Assembly (NCBI GenBank): GCA_048158365.1
Contig: JBLLNL010000005.1
Source of the DNA: Azoarcus_F sp048158365
Lineage (GTDB): Bacteria; Pseudomonadota; Gammaproteobacteria; Burkholderiales; Rhodocyclaceae
DNA length: 64,000 nucleotides
Strand: one strand, 5' to 3'
A program made the position numbers and the translations under genes. The notes under the pieces were generated by a model, which was not told where the DNA came from, did not search any database, and saw nothing but the letters and a program-made list of their open reading frames with translations. This document shows, one piece after another, positions 8,325 through 17,134 of the stretch (positions are counted from its first letter, which is position 1; each line of letters opens with the position of its first letter).

Positions 8325-8839
8325 GTTCGCTTGCCGGCGGCGGCGTCAGCGTCCAGATCGGGGATGCCCGACAATGTGATCGACGGCAGGATCGCCAACA
8401 GCAGCGGCAGACTCAGCAGCCACGGCAGCACGTCGTGCCAGACCCCGCCCATGAACACGTAGCCGCACACGATCACGCCAATGCTGTGTGTCACCGCCAC
8501 GTCCAGCGCGCCCAGTCCCCGATAGCACAGCTTCAGCGGCGGCGCGGTGTAGCCGATCGCGAGTATCGCCATCACGCCCAGCACCGCGACCACCGCGAAC
8601 AGCATGGCCGGGGTGACGGCAAGCAGCCAGGCCGAAGCGGCAATGAAGCCCATCAGGGCGACGACGATGCCGGTCCGGACTTCGGCGGGACTGAGCAGCC
8701 CTTCCACCAGCACCCGCGATCCGCCGGTAAAGGTACTGAAGAAGCGGTTACGGCGGTCGCTCGGATAGTCCACCGTCTCGTTAATCAACACGGTGGCCAC
8801 TTCGAGCAGGAACAGGCACAGGTAGCCGATCCAGTACAC
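8312..8839 (-). pseudogene. UbiA-family prenyltransferase remnant
   Basis: The reading frame encodes UbiA-superfamily sequence. It has a first Asp-rich motif region NETVDYPSDRRNRFFSTFTG followed by GSRVLVEG, several membrane segments, and a second motif SGIPDLDADAAAGKRTLAVR. Only about 176 residues match. The N-terminal part before the first motif is missing (an in-frame TGA lies about 15 codons upstream of the GTG used). After GKRTLAVR the frame runs into the antisense of the DUF3309 gene. UbiA enzymes are usually near 290-300 aa, so this is read as a fragment truncated at both ends. A short functional variant is unlikely because C-terminal helices are absent. Confidence 0.7.
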
Positions 8840-8881
8840 CGGATTGCCGGATACGCCGCTCTGCGGCGACGCGGCGCGGTC

Positions 8882-8956
8882 TCAGCGCAGCCCGAAAAAT
8901 CCCAGAATGACCAGCACGATGACGACGAGGCCGACGAGATAGATGATGTTGTTCAT
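8882..8956 (-). CDS. 24-aa single-pass membrane peptide
   Basis: The ORF encodes MNNIIYLVGLVVIVLVILGF plus FGLR, almost entirely one transmembrane helix with a charged end. It has an AGGGG box about 7 nt before ATG 8956 and a clean TGA stop. Very similar tiny membrane peptides are annotated as hypothetical in many proteobacteria. It lies between the UbiA remnant and the peptidoglycan-binding gene on the opposite strand. Its role is unknown. Confidence 0.65.
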   Translation of the reverse strand: MNNIIYLVGLVVIVLVILGFFGLR

Positions 8957-9151
8957 GATTGTGCCCCTTGCACGGATTGAGTGACCGACGCGCATCGACG
9001 CGCGGTTCGGCAAAGATCAGTCTAGTCGCCGGACTGACCCCATTCTGTGCGCTGCCGCACGCAGGATCGGCCCGGTTCGGCAACCCGGTCCCTGAGCCGG
9101 ATCGGCAGCTCGAGGCTGACGAATCCCGCCACTTGCATCCCAGGCGGTGAA

Positions 9152-9167
9152 TGTGCGCGGCCGTACA
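9152..9167. promoter_or_regulatory. TGTNCG-N4-CGNACA palindrome
   Basis: TGTGCG-CGGC-CGTACA, followed by GAT, fits all ten fixed positions. It lies 71 nt upstream of the start of the peptidoglycan-binding-repeat gene and about 195 nt upstream of the divergent 24-aa peptide gene. Confidence 0.65.
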
Positions 9168-9238
9168 GATCGGCCCGGGACGGCCCCCTATGATGCTTCG
9201 ACACGCTATCGGAAGTTTCCCGCAGGAGGGACCGCATC

Positions 9239-10882
9239 ATGTTAGTTCAACGCAATGGTTTTGCTTACCCTGCGCTGCTGCTCGGTCTCGCCGCATCGTT
9301 CGGCCTGCCCGGTCCGGTGTTGGCACAGTCCGGCGCGGATCTGGCGGGTTCGCATTTGAGCGGGTCGGCCTATCAGGTTGCACAATACTCCTCCACCGTG
9401 CTCGGGCTTCAGCGCGAGCTGAACCAGCTCGGCTTCGATGCCGGACCGGCCGACGGACTGATGGGTGCGCGCACCCGCAGCGCGATCCAGGCCTACCAGC
9501 GCGACAACCAGCTGCTCGTGGACGGCCAGCCCACCGCGAGCCTGCTGTCGCATGTGCGCGCCACCGCCCAGAGCCGGACGCCCGCGCCTGCCGCGTCGAG
9601 ATCGGAGCTGTCGTCCCAGCAGGTCGCGGACATCCAGGAAGCGCTGCGCGGCCTCGGTTACACGACCGGACGGGCATCCGGTCGGCTGGACGACGAGACC
9701 CGTGCGGCGATCCTTAGCTACGAATCCGACCACGGCTTGCTGATGTCGGGTGAGCCGAGCACGGAACTGCTCCGGCACATGCGCGAGCGTGCCGGCACCG
9801 CAGCGGCTGCGAGCCCGGTGCCGGTGGATGCGAACACGCTGGCACGGATACAGACCGAACTGCGCGTGCGCGGTTACCCGATTCCGCTGATCAGCGGCCG
9901 GATGGATGCCCCGACCCGCCAGGCCATTCTTGAGTATCAACAGGGGCAGGGCGTGCCGGTGACCGGGGAACCCAGCCAGGCGCTGCTCGAGGCGTTACGC
10001 ATCGGCAGCGCGGAAACGACGCCCGTTGTGGCGCTGAGCCGCGAACAACGCGCAGCGGCGCAGCGGGCCCTGAATGCACGCGGCTACGACGCCGGGCCGC
10101 CGGACGGCGTGCTTGGTCCGCGCAGCCGGGTTGCGGTCCGGAACTTCCAGGCTGCGAACAACATAGGTGCGACCGGTGAACTCGATGCACCGACGCTGGA
10201 GCGACTGGGCGTCGGTACCGTGGCCACGGTACAGCCGCCGGTCGCCGCCGCGTCCTATCAAGTGCGCGTCCGGGACGACTTCTCCGACGGCGACCACACC
10301 CGCAATCCGGCCTGGCGCATCGCGTCCGGTCGCCTCGACGTGCGCAACGGTGGTCTGAACTCGGTGGTCACCCCGTCCGGGACACGCCCGCAGGACGCGG
10401 GCCGCCAGATGCTGGAGGACTTGCTGAAGCAACGGCTCGGCGTCGAGCGTCCCGGTCAGGATGCGGCGGTGGCCGCAGTGGCCTATCTGCCGATCCAGGT
10501 GGCACCGGTGTTCCGCATCACGATGCTGGTGTCCGGTTCCGCGGAGCCCTACAGCCATGTCGAACTCGGTCCCTATCGCGGCAACGGATTGAATCACGGC
10601 TATCGACTCAGTCATCGCGGTGACCAGCCGCTGCAACTCATCTTCACCGACGAGCGCGGCACCTCGGTCATTGCCAGCGCGCGCTACCGGCTCGCGAACA
10701 GCGTGCCGCAGCGCCTCATCTGGCAGCGCGATGCCGACGGCCGCATGACGGTGACCCGGGATGACGAGGCGCTGATCGACGTCGTAGACCGCAAGGTGAG
10801 CGACGGTTTCGATGGTTTCTCGCTGATCAACGCTGGCGGCGAATGGACGCTGCACGAGCTCATCGTCGAGGATCGCAGCTGA
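9239..10882 (+). CDS. Secreted protein with four peptidoglycan-binding repeats
   Basis: The 547-aa product has a signal peptide (about 1-29, ending GPVLA-QS) and a strong AGGAGG box. Four PG_binding_1-type repeats follow at about 52-108, 126-184, 196-252 and 264-318, each with a LxxLGF/Y...G..D..TR.AI..YQ pattern. The C-terminal part from about 340 (RVRDDFSDGDHTRNPAWRI) looks like a beta-rich carbohydrate-binding or jelly-roll domain. No catalytic domain was recognised, so it is probably a periplasmic cell-wall-binding protein. A TGTGCG-N4-CGTACA site lies 71 nt upstream. Confidence 0.8.
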   Translation: MLVQRNGFAYPALLLGLAASFGLPGPVLAQSGADLAGSHLSGSAYQVAQYSSTVLGLQRELNQLGFDAGPADGLMGARTRSAIQAYQRDNQLLVDGQPTASLLSHVRATAQSRTPAPAASRSELSSQQVADIQEALRGLGYTTGRASGRLDDETRAAILSYESDHGLLMSGEPSTELLRHMRERAGTAAAASPVPVDANTLARIQTELRVRGYPIPLISGRMDAPTRQAILEYQQGQGVPVTGEPSQALLEALRIGSAETTPVVALSREQRAAAQRALNARGYDAGPPDGVLGPRSRVAVRNFQAANNIGATGELDAPTLERLGVGTVATVQPPVAAASYQVRVRDDFSDGDHTRNPAWRIASGRLDVRNGGLNSVVTPSGTRPQDAGRQMLEDLLKQRLGVERPGQDAAVAAVAYLPIQVAPVFRITMLVSGSAEPYSHVELGPYRGNGLNHGYRLSHRGDQPLQLIFTDERGTSVIASARYRLANSVPQRLIWQRDADGRMTVTRDDEALIDVVDRKVSDGFDGFSLINAGGEWTLHELIVEDRS

Positions 10883-10942
10883 CATGGGTTCGGAATCCGC
10901 GCGCCGGATGTCCGGCCGCACCAGACCACCACAGGACGACAA

Positions 10943-11485
10943 ATGACCAAGACAGATGTTCAATCCGACGTTCAGGGCGTGCGCGTACGTGCCCGCCAGC
11001 ACATCGAACAGGGCGCGGTGACCGCGCGCTACAGCGCACATCTCGCAACCGTGCTGACGCGCCTCAATGATGCGCTCGCGACCGAGCTGGTATGCGTGCT
11101 GCGCTACCGGCGTCATCATTTCATGGCGCGCGGGATCCATTCGCAGGCGGTGGCGGCGGAGTTCCTGGCGCATTCGAACGAGGAGCAGGCCCACGCCGAC
11201 CAGCTGGCGGCCCGCATCGTGCAACTCGGCGGCGAACCGGATTTCTCGCCCGACACCCTGGTCCGACGCAGTCACGCCGAGTATGTGGAAGCCGCCACGC
11301 TCACGGACATGATCACCGAGAACCTGGTCGCCGAACGCATCGCGATCGACAGCTATCGCGACTTCATCCAGTACGTCGGCGATCAGGACCCGACCACGCG
11401 GCGCCTGCTGGAATCCATTCTCGCAATGGAAGAGGCGCACGCGGATGAACTGGCCGACCTGCTGCACGACCGTCCGCAGCGGTAG
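10943..11485 (+). CDS. Ferritin-like / bacterioferritin-type protein
   Basis: The 180-aa product is a four-helix bundle of the ferritin-like superfamily. Iron-ligand-type motifs are LNDALATELVCVLRYRRHHF (about 41-60), HSNEEQAHADQLAARI with its ExxH (about 75-90), LVAERIAIDSYRDF and ILAMEEAHADELADLL. The pattern is closest to bacterioferritin-like proteins of 160-180 aa. Iron storage, or a DNA- or oxidative-stress-protecting ferroxidase, is the likely role. It stands alone between the cell-wall-binding protein and the Crp-PAS regulator, consistent with the stress theme. Confidence 0.75.
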   Translation: MTKTDVQSDVQGVRVRARQHIEQGAVTARYSAHLATVLTRLNDALATELVCVLRYRRHHFMARGIHSQAVAAEFLAHSNEEQAHADQLAARIVQLGGEPDFSPDTLVRRSHAEYVEAATLTDMITENLVAERIAIDSYRDFIQYVGDQDPTTRRLLESILAMEEAHADELADLLHDRPQR

Positions 11486-11694
11486 GGCGCCCGCCTCGTC
11501 GCAGCACCGTCACCGACCGATCGACTCCAGGAGAAGGGATGCTCAAACGACATCGTCCTTCGACCCTTCCGCCCATCGCAAAGAGCGACACTGAAGGTAC
11601 GTCCCGGCGTTTCTGGGCTATTCTTGCCCATGCGGACGGCACGCCATCGTCAGGACTCGATGCGGGAGTTCCGCGTCAAACGAGGAAGACCGGC

Positions 11695-12993
11695 ATGGCA
11701 TCGTCCCCTCCCGAGCATGACCCGAAGCGGAACCGCATCCTGGCCGGGTTACCCGATGCGGACTACTTTCGGCTGCACAACGACCTCGAGCGGGTACCGC
11801 TGAAGCTCGGACAGGTGCTGTTCGAGCCCGGGGACAGGCTGGAGCACGTGTATTTTCCGATTGCCGGGATCGTGTCCATGGTGTTCACCACCGAGGATGG
11901 ATCATCGGCCGAACTGGCGATGACCGGCAACGACGGTCTGGTCGGCACGCCGGTGATCCTGGGCGGAGAGACCACGACGTACAAGGCGGTGGTGCAGAGC
12001 GCCGGCTGCGCATATCGCCTGCGCGCCGACATCGTTGCATGGGAACTCGAACAGGGCGGCAGCCTGCTGCAGCTGGCGCTGGCCTATGTGCAGGCACTGA
12101 TGACCCAGATGGCGCAGGGCGTGGTGTGCAATCGTCACCATAGTGTCGACCAGCAACTGTGTCGCTGGCTGCTGCTCAGTCTGGACCAGCTGCCCGGCGA
12201 TCAGCTCGACATGACGCAGGAACTGATCGCGAACATGCTCGGCGTGCGCCGCGAAGGCGTCACCGAGGCCGCCGGCAAGCTGCAGGCCGCCGGCCTGATC
12301 CGATACAGCCGTGGCCATATCACGGTGCTCGATCGGCCGGGACTGGAGCAGCGGGTGTGCGAATGCTATCGCGTGGTCCGGTCGGAGTACGACCGGCTGT
12401 TCGGTCTGAGGCCGGTCCCGCAGCTCAGGGGGCGGGTACGCCCCAATCCGGCCACGCTGCGTCAGCGCGCCGAGAAGCGGCTGCAGGAAGCCCGTCCTCC
12501 GCTGCCGGACACCGCCTGGGATACCGCGCGCCTGATGCATGAGCTCCAGGTGCATCAGATCGAGCTGGAGATGCACAACGAGGAGCTTCGCAGTGCCTAC
12601 GACGAAGCCGATGCGTTGCGCGCCCGCTATGCCGATGTCTACGATTTTGCGCCGGTGCCTTATCTGACGCTGGACACCGACGGTGCGATCCTGCAGCTCA
12701 ATCTCGCCGCGGCGATTCTGCTCGGCATCAAGCGCTCGCAGAGGGGTCGCCATCGCTTTGCCGCATCGCTGACCGAGACCTCGCTGCCGATCTTCGACCG
12801 CTTCCTCGACGACGTACTGATCGGCAGGAACAAAGGCTACTGCGAAGTCGTTCTGGTCGCGACGCCCCAGCATCCCGAGACGCTGGTCAGGCTGGAGGGG
12901 GTTCCGGACGAGGATGGACGGGAATGCCGGATCGTGATGATGACCATCCGCTCCGACCAGCCGGGTCACGCCGATCGACGACAGCACAATTAG
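11695..12993 (+). CDS. Crp/Fnr-type transcription regulator with C-terminal PAS domain
   Basis: The 432-aa product from ATG 11695 has a cNMP-binding-like domain (about 20-140), a Crp-type HTH (about 155-235, with MTQELIANMLGVRREGVTEA), a HELQVHQIELEMHNEELR linker (about 282-299) and a PAS domain (about 305-410). In the recognition helix the Arg-Glu pair of CRP is kept (RRE) but the position of CRP Arg185 is Glu, predicting altered DNA specificity. It has no cysteine cluster like Fnr. An in-frame ATG at 11539 with a good GGAG box would add 52 residues without family resemblance. It is the only Crp/Fnr protein in the window and a candidate reader of the TGTNCG-N4-CGNACA sites. Confidence 0.85.
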   Translation: MASSPPEHDPKRNRILAGLPDADYFRLHNDLERVPLKLGQVLFEPGDRLEHVYFPIAGIVSMVFTTEDGSSAELAMTGNDGLVGTPVILGGETTTYKAVVQSAGCAYRLRADIVAWELEQGGSLLQLALAYVQALMTQMAQGVVCNRHHSVDQQLCRWLLLSLDQLPGDQLDMTQELIANMLGVRREGVTEAAGKLQAAGLIRYSRGHITVLDRPGLEQRVCECYRVVRSEYDRLFGLRPVPQLRGRVRPNPATLRQRAEKRLQEARPPLPDTAWDTARLMHELQVHQIELEMHNEELRSAYDEADALRARYADVYDFAPVPYLTLDTDGAILQLNLAAAILLGIKRSQRGRHRFAASLTETSLPIFDRFLDDVLIGRNKGYCEVVLVATPQHPETLVRLEGVPDEDGRECRIVMMTIRSDQPGHADRRQHN

Positions 12994-13047
12994 GCGGGCA
13001 CATGGTCGCCGCATCCGATCCTCACCCTCGCCGAATGGCCCCCCGTC

Positions 13048-15645
13048 ATGGATGAACACGAAGCGCCCCGAACCTCCGTCACGGCGGCCGATGCGCCCGG
13101 TTCGTCGCCGGGTGAAGGTTTTCCGGTAGTCGGAATCGGTGCGTCGGCGGGCGGGCTCGAGGCGCTGGAGCAGTTCCTGTCCCGCGTGCCACCGGACAGC
13201 GGCATGGCCTATGTGGTCGTCCAGCACCTCGATCCCACCCACAAGGGCATGATGCCCGAGCTGCTGCAGCGTGCCACGCCGCTGCCGGTGGTGCAGGCTA
13301 AGGACCGGCTCAAGGTCAGGCCGGACCATGTCTACGTGCTTCCGCCCAACCGCGACATGTCCATCCTGCGGGGTAAGCTTTATCTGTTCGAGCCGACCGC
13401 ACCGCGGGGCCAGCGGCTGCCGATAGACTTCTTCCTGCTGTCGCTGGCCGAGGATCGCCGTCAGCACGCGGTCGGCGTGCTGCTGTCGGGCATGGGCTCG
13501 GACGGCAGCGCCGGCCTGCGTGCGATCAAGGAGAACGCCGGACTGGCGCTGGTGCAGGATCCGGCGGCCGCGGCGTTTTCGTCCATGCCGCAGAGCGGCA
13601 TCGATACCGGCATCGTGGATATCGTCGCACCGGCCGAGGAACTGCCGGCGCGCATCATTGCCCGCCTGCGCGTAGGCCCGACCGCCGCCGAATCCGCGCA
13701 TGACGCCGATGGCCAGCTCAGGAGCGGGCTGGAGAAGGTGCTGATCCTGCTGCGTGCGCACAATGGCCAGGATTTCTCGCATTACAAGAAGAGCGCGCTG
13801 TATCGTCGCATCGAACGGCGCATGGGCATCCATCAGATCGGGCGCCTCGCCGACTATGTGCGCCTGTTGCAGGAAAACCCGCAGGAACTCGACCTGCTGT
13901 TCAAGGAATTCCTGATCGGCGTGACCAGTTTCTTCCGCGACCCGGCCGCCTGGGACAGCCTGCGTGACATCGCATTTCCAGCGCTGTTCGCACGCAGCTC
14001 GTCGGGCCACGCCTTGCGTGCCTGGGTCCCGGCCTGCTCCACCGGCGAGGAAGCCTACTCGCTGGCGATCGTCTTCAGGGAGGCGCTCGAACGATACCGG
14101 CCGGCCGGGCGTTACTCGCTGCAGATCTTCGGCACCGACCTCGCGCACGACGCGATCGATCATGCGCGTCAGGGCCATTACCCGGCCAGCATCGCGGCCG
14201 AGGTGTCCGCCGACCGGCTGGCGCGTTTCTTCATCGCCATCGATGACGGCTATAAGGTCGGCAAGGAAGTGCGCGACATGGTGATTTTCGCGTCGCAGAA
14301 CATGGCTCAGGACCCGCCGTTCACCAAGCTGGACCTGCTGTCATGCCGCAACGTGCTGATCTACTTCGGGTCCGAACTGCAGAAGAAACTGCTCGCGCTG
14401 TTCCATTACAGCCTGACCCCGGGCGGGGTACTGTTCCTGGGCAATTCGGAGACGGTCGGTTCCGACACCGATCTGTTCGCGCCGCTCGATGCGAAAGCGC
14501 GGATCTACCGCCGCCTCGACATGTCACCTCACACGCTGGAAATCGATTTTCCGACCCGCTTCCGCATGCTGCCGGGCGCAGCGAGCGAACTTCCGGCGAC
14601 CCCGCCCGCCGCGAACCTGCAGGCGCTGGCCGATCAGCTGCTGCTGCGTCAGTTTGCGCCGGCTGCGGTGCTGGTCAATAACCGTGGCGACATCATCTAC
14701 ATCAACGGCCGTACCGGGCGCTACCTGGAGCCGGCCTCCGGAAAGGCGAACTGGAACGTCTACGCGATGGCGCGCAACGGCTTGCGTCAGGCGCTCGGCA
14801 GTGCGCTGCAGCAGGTGGTCAGCGATTTCGGCCGGGTCGAGTGCAACGATGTGTCCGTCAAGGACGACGGGAAGACGCACGGAATCGATCTCACCGTGCA
14901 ATACATCGAGGACCCCGAGCCACTGCGCGGCATGATCATGATCGTGTTCGCCGAACGGCGTTCAAAAGCCCTGGCCAGGCGCCGGGCCGGGACGAGGACG
15001 CGCTCTTCGAAGGAGGCCGAACTCGAGGACGCGCTGCAACAGGCGCGCGACGAGATCGGCAGATTACGCGACCAGATGCAGACCTCGGGGGAAGAGCTGA
15101 AGTCGACCAACGAGGAATTGCAGTCGACCAACGAGGAGTTGCAGTCGACCAACGAGGAACTGACCACGTCGAAGGAGGAGATGCAGTCCCTGAACGAGGA
15201 GTTGCAGACGGTCAACATCGAGCTGCAATCCAGGGTGGACGACTTGTCACGCATCAACGACGACATGCAGAACCTGCTCAACAGCACCGAGGTCGCCACC
15301 GTGTTCCTCGACGAGCGCCTGCATGTGCGCCGCTTCACGCCGCAGGTGGCCCACATCATCAAGCTGATCGATGCGGATGCCGGGCGCCCGTTATCCGATC
15401 TGGCGAGCGATCTGGACTATCCGGAACTCGAGGACGATGCCCGCAAGGTATTGCATACGCTGATCTTCTCTGAGAAACAGGTCGGCACGCGCGACGGCCG
15501 CTGGTTCACGGTGCGCATCATGCCGTATCGCACGATGGAGAACGTCATCAGCGGCGTCGTCATCACCTTCATCGACATCAGCGTGGCCAAGCGCCTCGAA
15601 GCGGAACTGCGCGCGACGGTCGCGCGTATCGAGGGTAGGTCCTAG
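13048..15645 (+). CDS. CheB-CheR fusion with coiled coil and PAS domain
   Basis: The 865-aa hybrid has an N-terminal CheB methylesterase domain with its Ser-His-Asp triad (S33 in GASAGG, H60 in QHLDP, D152 in GMGSDGS). A CheR methyltransferase domain follows (about 230-495, with SFFRDP, PACSTGEEAYSLA and LLSCRNVLIYF). Then come a coiled coil built from repeated STNEELQ heptads (about 670-745) and a PAS domain (about 750-855). No histidine kinase domain or receiver is present. Such proteins probably link methylation-type sensory adaptation to another signalling system; the target is unknown. No chemoreceptor or CheA gene lies nearby. Confidence 0.9.
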   Translation: MDEHEAPRTSVTAADAPGSSPGEGFPVVGIGASAGGLEALEQFLSRVPPDSGMAYVVVQHLDPTHKGMMPELLQRATPLPVVQAKDRLKVRPDHVYVLPPNRDMSILRGKLYLFEPTAPRGQRLPIDFFLLSLAEDRRQHAVGVLLSGMGSDGSAGLRAIKENAGLALVQDPAAAAFSSMPQSGIDTGIVDIVAPAEELPARIIARLRVGPTAAESAHDADGQLRSGLEKVLILLRAHNGQDFSHYKKSALYRRIERRMGIHQIGRLADYVRLLQENPQELDLLFKEFLIGVTSFFRDPAAWDSLRDIAFPALFARSSSGHALRAWVPACSTGEEAYSLAIVFREALERYRPAGRYSLQIFGTDLAHDAIDHARQGHYPASIAAEVSADRLARFFIAIDDGYKVGKEVRDMVIFASQNMAQDPPFTKLDLLSCRNVLIYFGSELQKKLLALFHYSLTPGGVLFLGNSETVGSDTDLFAPLDAKARIYRRLDMSPHTLEIDFPTRFRMLPGAASELPATPPAANLQALADQLLLRQFAPAAVLVNNRGDIIYINGRTGRYLEPASGKANWNVYAMARNGLRQALGSALQQVVSDFGRVECNDVSVKDDGKTHGIDLTVQYIEDPEPLRGMIMIVFAERRSKALARRRAGTRTRSSKEAELEDALQQARDEIGRLRDQMQTSGEELKSTNEELQSTNEELQSTNEELTTSKEEMQSLNEELQTVNIELQSRVDDLSRINDDMQNLLNSTEVATVFLDERLHVRRFTPQVAHIIKLIDADAGRPLSDLASDLDYPELEDDARKVLHTLIFSEKQVGTRDGRWFTVRIMPYRTMENVISGVVITFIDISVAKRLEAELRATVARIEGRS

Positions 15646-15696
15646 GGCCTGTGCGTGAACAGCCCACCGCCCGCCTGCGCCCGGGGGAGGCTGCTA

Positions 15697-15712
15697 TGTT
15701 CGACACCGAACA
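15697..15712. promoter_or_regulatory. TGTTCG-N4-CGAACA palindrome
   Basis: TGTTCG-ACAC-CGAACA, followed by GAC, lies 62 nt before the start of the 73-aa membrane protein gene. The surrounding CTATGTTCGACACCGAACAG is identical to the site upstream of the N-ATPase operon at 21121-21140. Confidence 0.75.
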
Positions 15713-15774
15713 GACCTTTCCGGGTGGTCGGATTAATTTTGCATACATGAAGTACTCAAACCGGAGCCATTGAA

Positions 15775-15996
15775 ATGAACGCAGTCAGAATTGCAGCCAT
15801 TGCGCTGATCGTCGCAGGCGTGCTGGGCCTGATTTACGGCGGTTTCACCTATCCGAAGGAAACCCACCGGGCCAGCGTCGGGCCGCTCGATCTGTCGGTG
15901 ACCGAAGAGGGGTCGGTCAATGTTCCGATCTGGGCGGGCGTCGGGGCGATCTTGATCGGTGGCGGATTGCTGGTGTTCGGCGGCAAGGGCCGATAG
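15775..15996 (+). CDS. Small two-TM membrane protein, function unknown
   Basis: The 73-aa product begins MNAVRIAAIALIVAGVLGL. It has a first TM (about 5-24), a polar loop with YPKETHRASVGPLDLSVTEE (about 26-45), and a second TM (about 52-69). Similar short proteins are common in proteobacteria and lack an assigned function. It is monocistronic, preceded by a TGTTCG-N4-CGAACA palindrome, and followed by a repeat-rich intergenic region. Confidence 0.7.
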   Translation: MNAVRIAAIALIVAGVLGLIYGGFTYPKETHRASVGPLDLSVTEEGSVNVPIWAGVGAILIGGGLLVFGGKGR

Positions 15997-16040
15997 GCCG
16001 AGCACCCGATCGTCCGTCTTGTTTGCGTCGAGGCAGGGAG

Positions 16041-16163
16041 GGCGGCACGGTCGCGCCCTCCCTGCCCTTCAAGGGGTGGATGGCGGCACGGTCACTCCCT
16101 CCCTGCCCTTCAAGGGGTGGAGGGCGGCACGGCCGCTGCCTCCCTCCCCTTCAAGGGGAGGGC
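16041..16163. repeat. Three tandem 41-bp units
   Basis: Units start at 16041, 16082 and 16123, each beginning GGCGGCACGG and containing CCCTTCAAGGGG. Units 1 and 2 are nearly identical; unit 3 has diverged and merges into the inverted repeat at 16143-16235. No gene is present in this part of the 404-base gap. Confidence 0.85.
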
Positions 16164-16235
16164 TGGGGAGGGGATGGGTTTGACTAGCGTCGCAGTAACC
16201 CATCCCCCTCCTGACCTCCCCCTTGAAGGGGGAGG
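16143..16235. repeat. Large inverted repeat (CCCTTCAAGGGG-type element)
   Basis: The arms 16143-16180 and 16197-16235 are near-perfect reverse complements around a 16-nt loop. The innermost GGGGATGGGTT (16170-16180) and AACCCATCCCC (16197-16207) match exactly. Elements of this composition recur between genes in several high-GC proteobacteria. It could fold into a long stable hairpin. Confidence 0.8.
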
Positions 16236-16274
16236 AAATGGTGCCGACACTGACGTCACGTATTCGTTAATAGG

Positions 16275-16372
16275 GTGTCCCGGCAATCTGCTTTTGGCGG
16301 CATCCGTCACCCGCCTGCCCGCGGCATCAACAACCAGCCTATCGACGTGTCCCGGCAATCTGCTTTCGGCGG
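16275..16372. repeat. 26-bp direct repeat upstream of anbu
   Basis: GTGTCCCGGCAATCTGCTTT and six following bases occur at 16275-16300 and again at 16347-16372 with one mismatch, 72 bp apart. The second copy ends 28 nt before the anbu start. It may be a small duplication or paired regulatory sequences. Confidence 0.75.
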
Positions 16373-16400
16373 TACCCGCCACCCCTATCGAGGAACAGCA

Positions 16401-17126
16401 ATGACTTATTGCGTCGGCGTCATGCTCGACGGCGGACTGATCTTCGCGTCCGACTCGCGCACCCATGCGGGGGTCGACAATTTCGCGAGCTTCTGCAAGA
16501 TGAACGTGTTCGAGCGCGCCGGCGACCGGGTGATCGTGCTGCTGAGTTCGGGCAACCTGGCCGGCACGCAGGCGGTCATCGGCCTGCTCAGGCAGCGCGC
16601 GTCCAGGCCGGAAAGTCCCAGTCTGTGGAGGGCCGAATCCATGTTCGACGTCGCATTGCTGGTGTCGGACGCGATGCGCGAGGTCGATCGGCGCGACGGC
16701 CAGCACCTGACCGACAGCGATGTCGGGTTCAACGCGTCGTTCATCCTCGGTGGCCAGATCGCGGGCGAGCCGCCCCGCCTGTTCCGGATCTATGCCGAGG
16801 GCAACTTCATCGAGGCGGGTGACCAGACCCCCTATCTGCAGACCGGCGAAACGAAGTACGGCAAACCGATCATCGAACGGGTCATCACCCGCTCGACCTC
16901 GCTCAGCGACGCAGTCAAGTGCGTGCTGGTGTCCTTCGAGTCGACGATGCGCAACAACCTGTCGGTCGGCATGCCGATCGACCTGATCTGCTATCAACGG
17001 GACAGTCTGGAGGTGCGCAAGCGTCGCCGCTTCGAGTCGGGCGATCCCTACTTCACCACGCTCGGCCGGCAATGGAGCGAAGGCACGCGCGAGGTCTTCG
17101 CCCGCTTGCCGGACCTCGACTGGTAG
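16401..17126 (+). CDS. Anbu (bacterial proteasome homologue, BPH) peptidase
   Basis: The 241-aa product starts MTYCVGVMLDGGLIFASDSR, placing Thr2 as the N-terminal nucleophile after Met removal, as in Anbu/BPH. DSRTHAGVDNF and the later NASFILGGQ are family-typical. Anbu proteins form open-ring, proteasome-beta-like assemblies. The start at 16401 has a GAGGAA box and is required for Thr2 placement; a longer frame upstream would bury it. It is followed at once by an N-formylglutamate amidohydrolase-like gene and a transglutaminase-like gene. A transglutaminase-like gene is a common Anbu partner, but the ATP-grasp and alpha-E genes often seen with Anbu are absent here. Confidence 0.88.
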   Translation: MTYCVGVMLDGGLIFASDSRTHAGVDNFASFCKMNVFERAGDRVIVLLSSGNLAGTQAVIGLLRQRASRPESPSLWRAESMFDVALLVSDAMREVDRRDGQHLTDSDVGFNASFILGGQIAGEPPRLFRIYAEGNFIEAGDQTPYLQTGETKYGKPIIERVITRSTSLSDAVKCVLVSFESTMRNNLSVGMPIDLICYQRDSLEVRKRRRFESGDPYFTTLGRQWSEGTREVFARLPDLDW

Positions 17127-17134
17127 GGTCCGGC

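Noticed and set aside
10898..10920. Possible stress palindrome before the ferritin-like gene (TGTCCG-GC-CGCACC)
   Set aside because: The spacer is two bases and the right arm is imperfect; it does not fit the other copies.
11539..11694. 52-residue N-terminal extension of the Crp-PAS regulator
   Set aside because: A good GGAG box precedes ATG 11539, but the added residues show no family similarity; noted as an alternative only.
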